Position numbers and translations under genes: made by a program. Source: Lentisphaerota bacterium (lineage in GTDB: Bacteria > Verrucomicrobiota > Lentisphaeria > Victivallales > Victivallaceae). Taken from it: 64,000 bases of DNA. The notes beneath the pieces were generated by a model. That model had not been told where the DNA came from and searched no databases. It worked only from the letters and a program-made list of their open reading frames with translations. The stretch lies in NCBI GenBank assembly GCA_017134815.1, contig CP071032.1, forward strand, positions 2,414,001 to 2,478,000, read 5' to 3'. Below are positions 62,882 to 64,000 of this stretch, piece by piece. Numbering within the stretch: position 1 is the first letter of the stretch; each line of letters opens with the position of its first letter.

Positions 62882-62926
62882 CATTCCTGGAGCGAAACTC
62901 TAATTGAAATCATTGAAAGACGATAA
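62882..62926 (+). pseudogene. Remnant tail of the HTH gene
   Basis: In frame to TAA 62924 the DNA reads HSWSETLIEIIERR, close to the tail YPWVEALIEIMGRR of the broken HTH gene at 45.6-46.0 kb; only this last part survives. It shows a second, deleted copy of that module near the right end of the island. Confidence 0.6.
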
Positions 62927-62934
62927 AATTTTAA

Positions 62935-62960
62935 AGCCCGGTCAACATAAAGGCCGGGCT
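62935..62960. terminator. Hairpin after the HTH remnant
   Basis: AGCCCGG pairs with CCGGGCT across a 12-base loop. On the minus strand TTTAAAATTTT follows, so it may terminate minus-strand transcription from the gene at 63.3-64.0 kb. Confidence 0.55.
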
Positions 62961-63041
62961 AACCTAAAAAGGGTCGGATGTAGTTTTTGTTAAAGCAAAT
63001 CAAAGTTTAAAACGAATCAAGCCAATATCCCTAAAAATGGT

Positions 63042-63079
63042 GAGGTAACATTAACCCAAATAGTTTGTGCTTAGATATA
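63042..63079. repeat. Dispersed intergenic repeat, copy 4
   Basis: GAGGTAACATTAACCC, AAATAGTTTGTG then CTTAGATATAC. The order matches copies 1 and 3, with one base lost in the palindrome. The remaining 187 bases to 63266 show no gene. Confidence 0.55.
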
Positions 63080-63266
63080 CATAAAAATTAGAAAAAATGT
63101 TTAGCGTCCTAAAAAAGGTGAAATTTTTTAATTTTTTTTAAAAAGGTATTCCATGATTTTAAGGGTAAATATAGTGATTTAATTCATGGTAATTTAAATT
63201 TCAGCTTTAAAATTTGACTAAAAGAGATAAAGTGAGCCCCAATATTCATCCCAACTCTAGGCCAAC

Positions 63267-63989
63267 TCAGTTGTTAGTTTTTTTAACTTTCTTTGTTAAT
63301 GGAAATATGTATTCGTCCTCTCTAAATTTTCCTTGTTGGTCAAATACAACAATATTTCCATTCTTTTCTATCATAAAATACTCGCTCTTAGGATTACTAA
63401 TTTTTTTATATCTAATTTTGCCGTCTTCTTTTTGGGTATTTAATTCATCAACACCATAACTTCCATCAATATAATTTGTTTGTACGTATATCTTTCCGTT
63501 AGCTGTATATATACTTATCAAGTGTTCAAAGCCTGGAGTATCATCCAACCATCTACCTATTATTAGATCATGATGTTGTTTTACAGTTGCTTTTTTTAAC
63601 TTATTTATTTTAGAAAGAGGTGAGCCAATAATGTTTAAGTCTAATCCTGCTGGTTGAAAGTAAGAATAAGCCCATACCCATTTATCTGAATTTAAATCTT
63701 TAATATAATACCAAACCCAAAGGTAAGAAAAGTGCTGTCTGTTACTTCTAAGTTGCATCGCTATTTTTTTAAGAGTTTTTTGATCAACGGGCTCAAGGAG
63801 CTCTATCCTAAGGCCACATCGACTAAAGTCGTCATCGCTGGATTCACTTATGATTTTATATCTTATATCTTTTCCTTGTGAGTCTTTTATCAGGTAAGTA
63901 CTTGACGCCAATGTAATCATTGCTGTTAAAAGAAAAGTTAAAACAAATAAAAAAGCATAAATGCTTTTAAGGTTTTTAATCTTTTTCAT
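63267..63989 (-). CDS. Unknown secreted protein with lipocalin-like strand pattern
   Basis: A 240-residue exported protein with signal peptide KSIYAFLFVLTFLLTAMITLAS. The mature part is rich in short beta strands with aromatic residues (HFSYLWVWYYIKDLNSDKWV, IIGRWLDDTPGFEHLISIYT, GKIYVQTNYIDGSYGVDEL), a pattern seen in lipocalin- or calycin-type small barrels (IIGRW resembles their opening G-x-W). I cannot confirm the fold. It is monocistronic and AT-rich like the rest of the island. Confidence 0.65.
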   Translation of the reverse strand: MKKIKNLKSIYAFLFVLTFLLTAMITLASSTYLIKDSQGKDIRYKIISESSDDDFSRCGLRIELLEPVDQKTLKKIAMQLRSNRQHFSYLWVWYYIKDLNSDKWVWAYSYFQPAGLDLNIIGSPLSKINKLKKATVKQHHDLIIGRWLDDTPGFEHLISIYTANGKIYVQTNYIDGSYGVDELNTQKEDGKIRYKKISNPKSEYFMIEKNGNIVVFDQQGKFREDEYIFPLTKKVKKTNN

Positions 63990-64000
63990 TTTCTATTTCC

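Overview
The first ~41 kb (1-41.4 kb) reads as the chromosome of a Gram-negative heterotroph: dense housekeeping genes, many signal peptides, lipoprotein signals, an MlaA-type outer-membrane lipid protein and a SurA/PrsA-like periplasmic foldase. Base composition there is moderate. From about 42.2 kb the sequence turns strongly AT-rich, gene density falls, and a tyrosine recombinase opens an accessory island that runs to the right edge. No rRNA, tRNA or CRISPR array was seen, so taxonomy is inferred only from gene content. A PVC-type bacterium (for example Lentisphaerota) fits, but this is not demonstrated.

Layout, left part. 0-4.8 kb: minus-strand cluster with a PTS EIIA-CBS protein, an ArsB/NhaD-type ion transporter, a GNAT acetyltransferase and YigZ, preceded by isocitrate dehydrogenase. 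4.9-10.1 kb: FKBP, cupin, CDF metal exporter, cysteine synthase, acyl-ACP thioesterase, alpha/beta hydrolase and HPr. 10.2-20.4 kb: a membrane glycosyltransferase with TPRs, RecN, a zinc-ribbon Ser/Thr kinase, TsaC/Sua5, an unknown membrane protein and a PhoR-PhoB pair. 21-32.8 kb: a secreted beta-helix protein, a LarA-like protein, threonine ammonia-lyase, a decapitated M4 peptidase remnant, DUF523/DUF1722, a lipoprotein-ExoIII pair, an MlaA-hydrolase fusion and a ZIP transporter. 32.9-41.4 kb: a protein with a FYVE-like zinc finger, PAS proteins, a SIS/TIM-barrel pair, a GH72-like (fungal-type) transglycosylase and a PpiC-type foldase.

Layout, island (42.2-64 kb). Integrase; a decayed replication module (DUF1376/DnaD-like, DnaC-like and a DNA-binding protein, all broken by stops or frameshifts); an ArnT-like glycosyltransferase; two copies of a secreted CxxC protein cassette, each with a conserved 5' hairpin and 3' hairpin; an orphan ABC binding protein; periplasmic L-asparaginase; a KAP P-loop NTPase whose frame continues past an A8 tract; a DndC-like sulfurtransferase overlapping a membrane protein and flanked by direct repeats; an iteron-like GGTACAA array beside a small excisionase-like protein; DUF3795 and creatininase-like genes; and OB-fold and other secreted proteins. 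Dispersed intergenic repeats and gene-tail remnants show repeated duplication and deletion inside the island.

The strongest candidates for something new are the repeat-flanked DndC-like/membrane pair next to the KAP NTPase, the duplicated secreted-protein cassettes with shared RNA-like leaders, and the iteron array.
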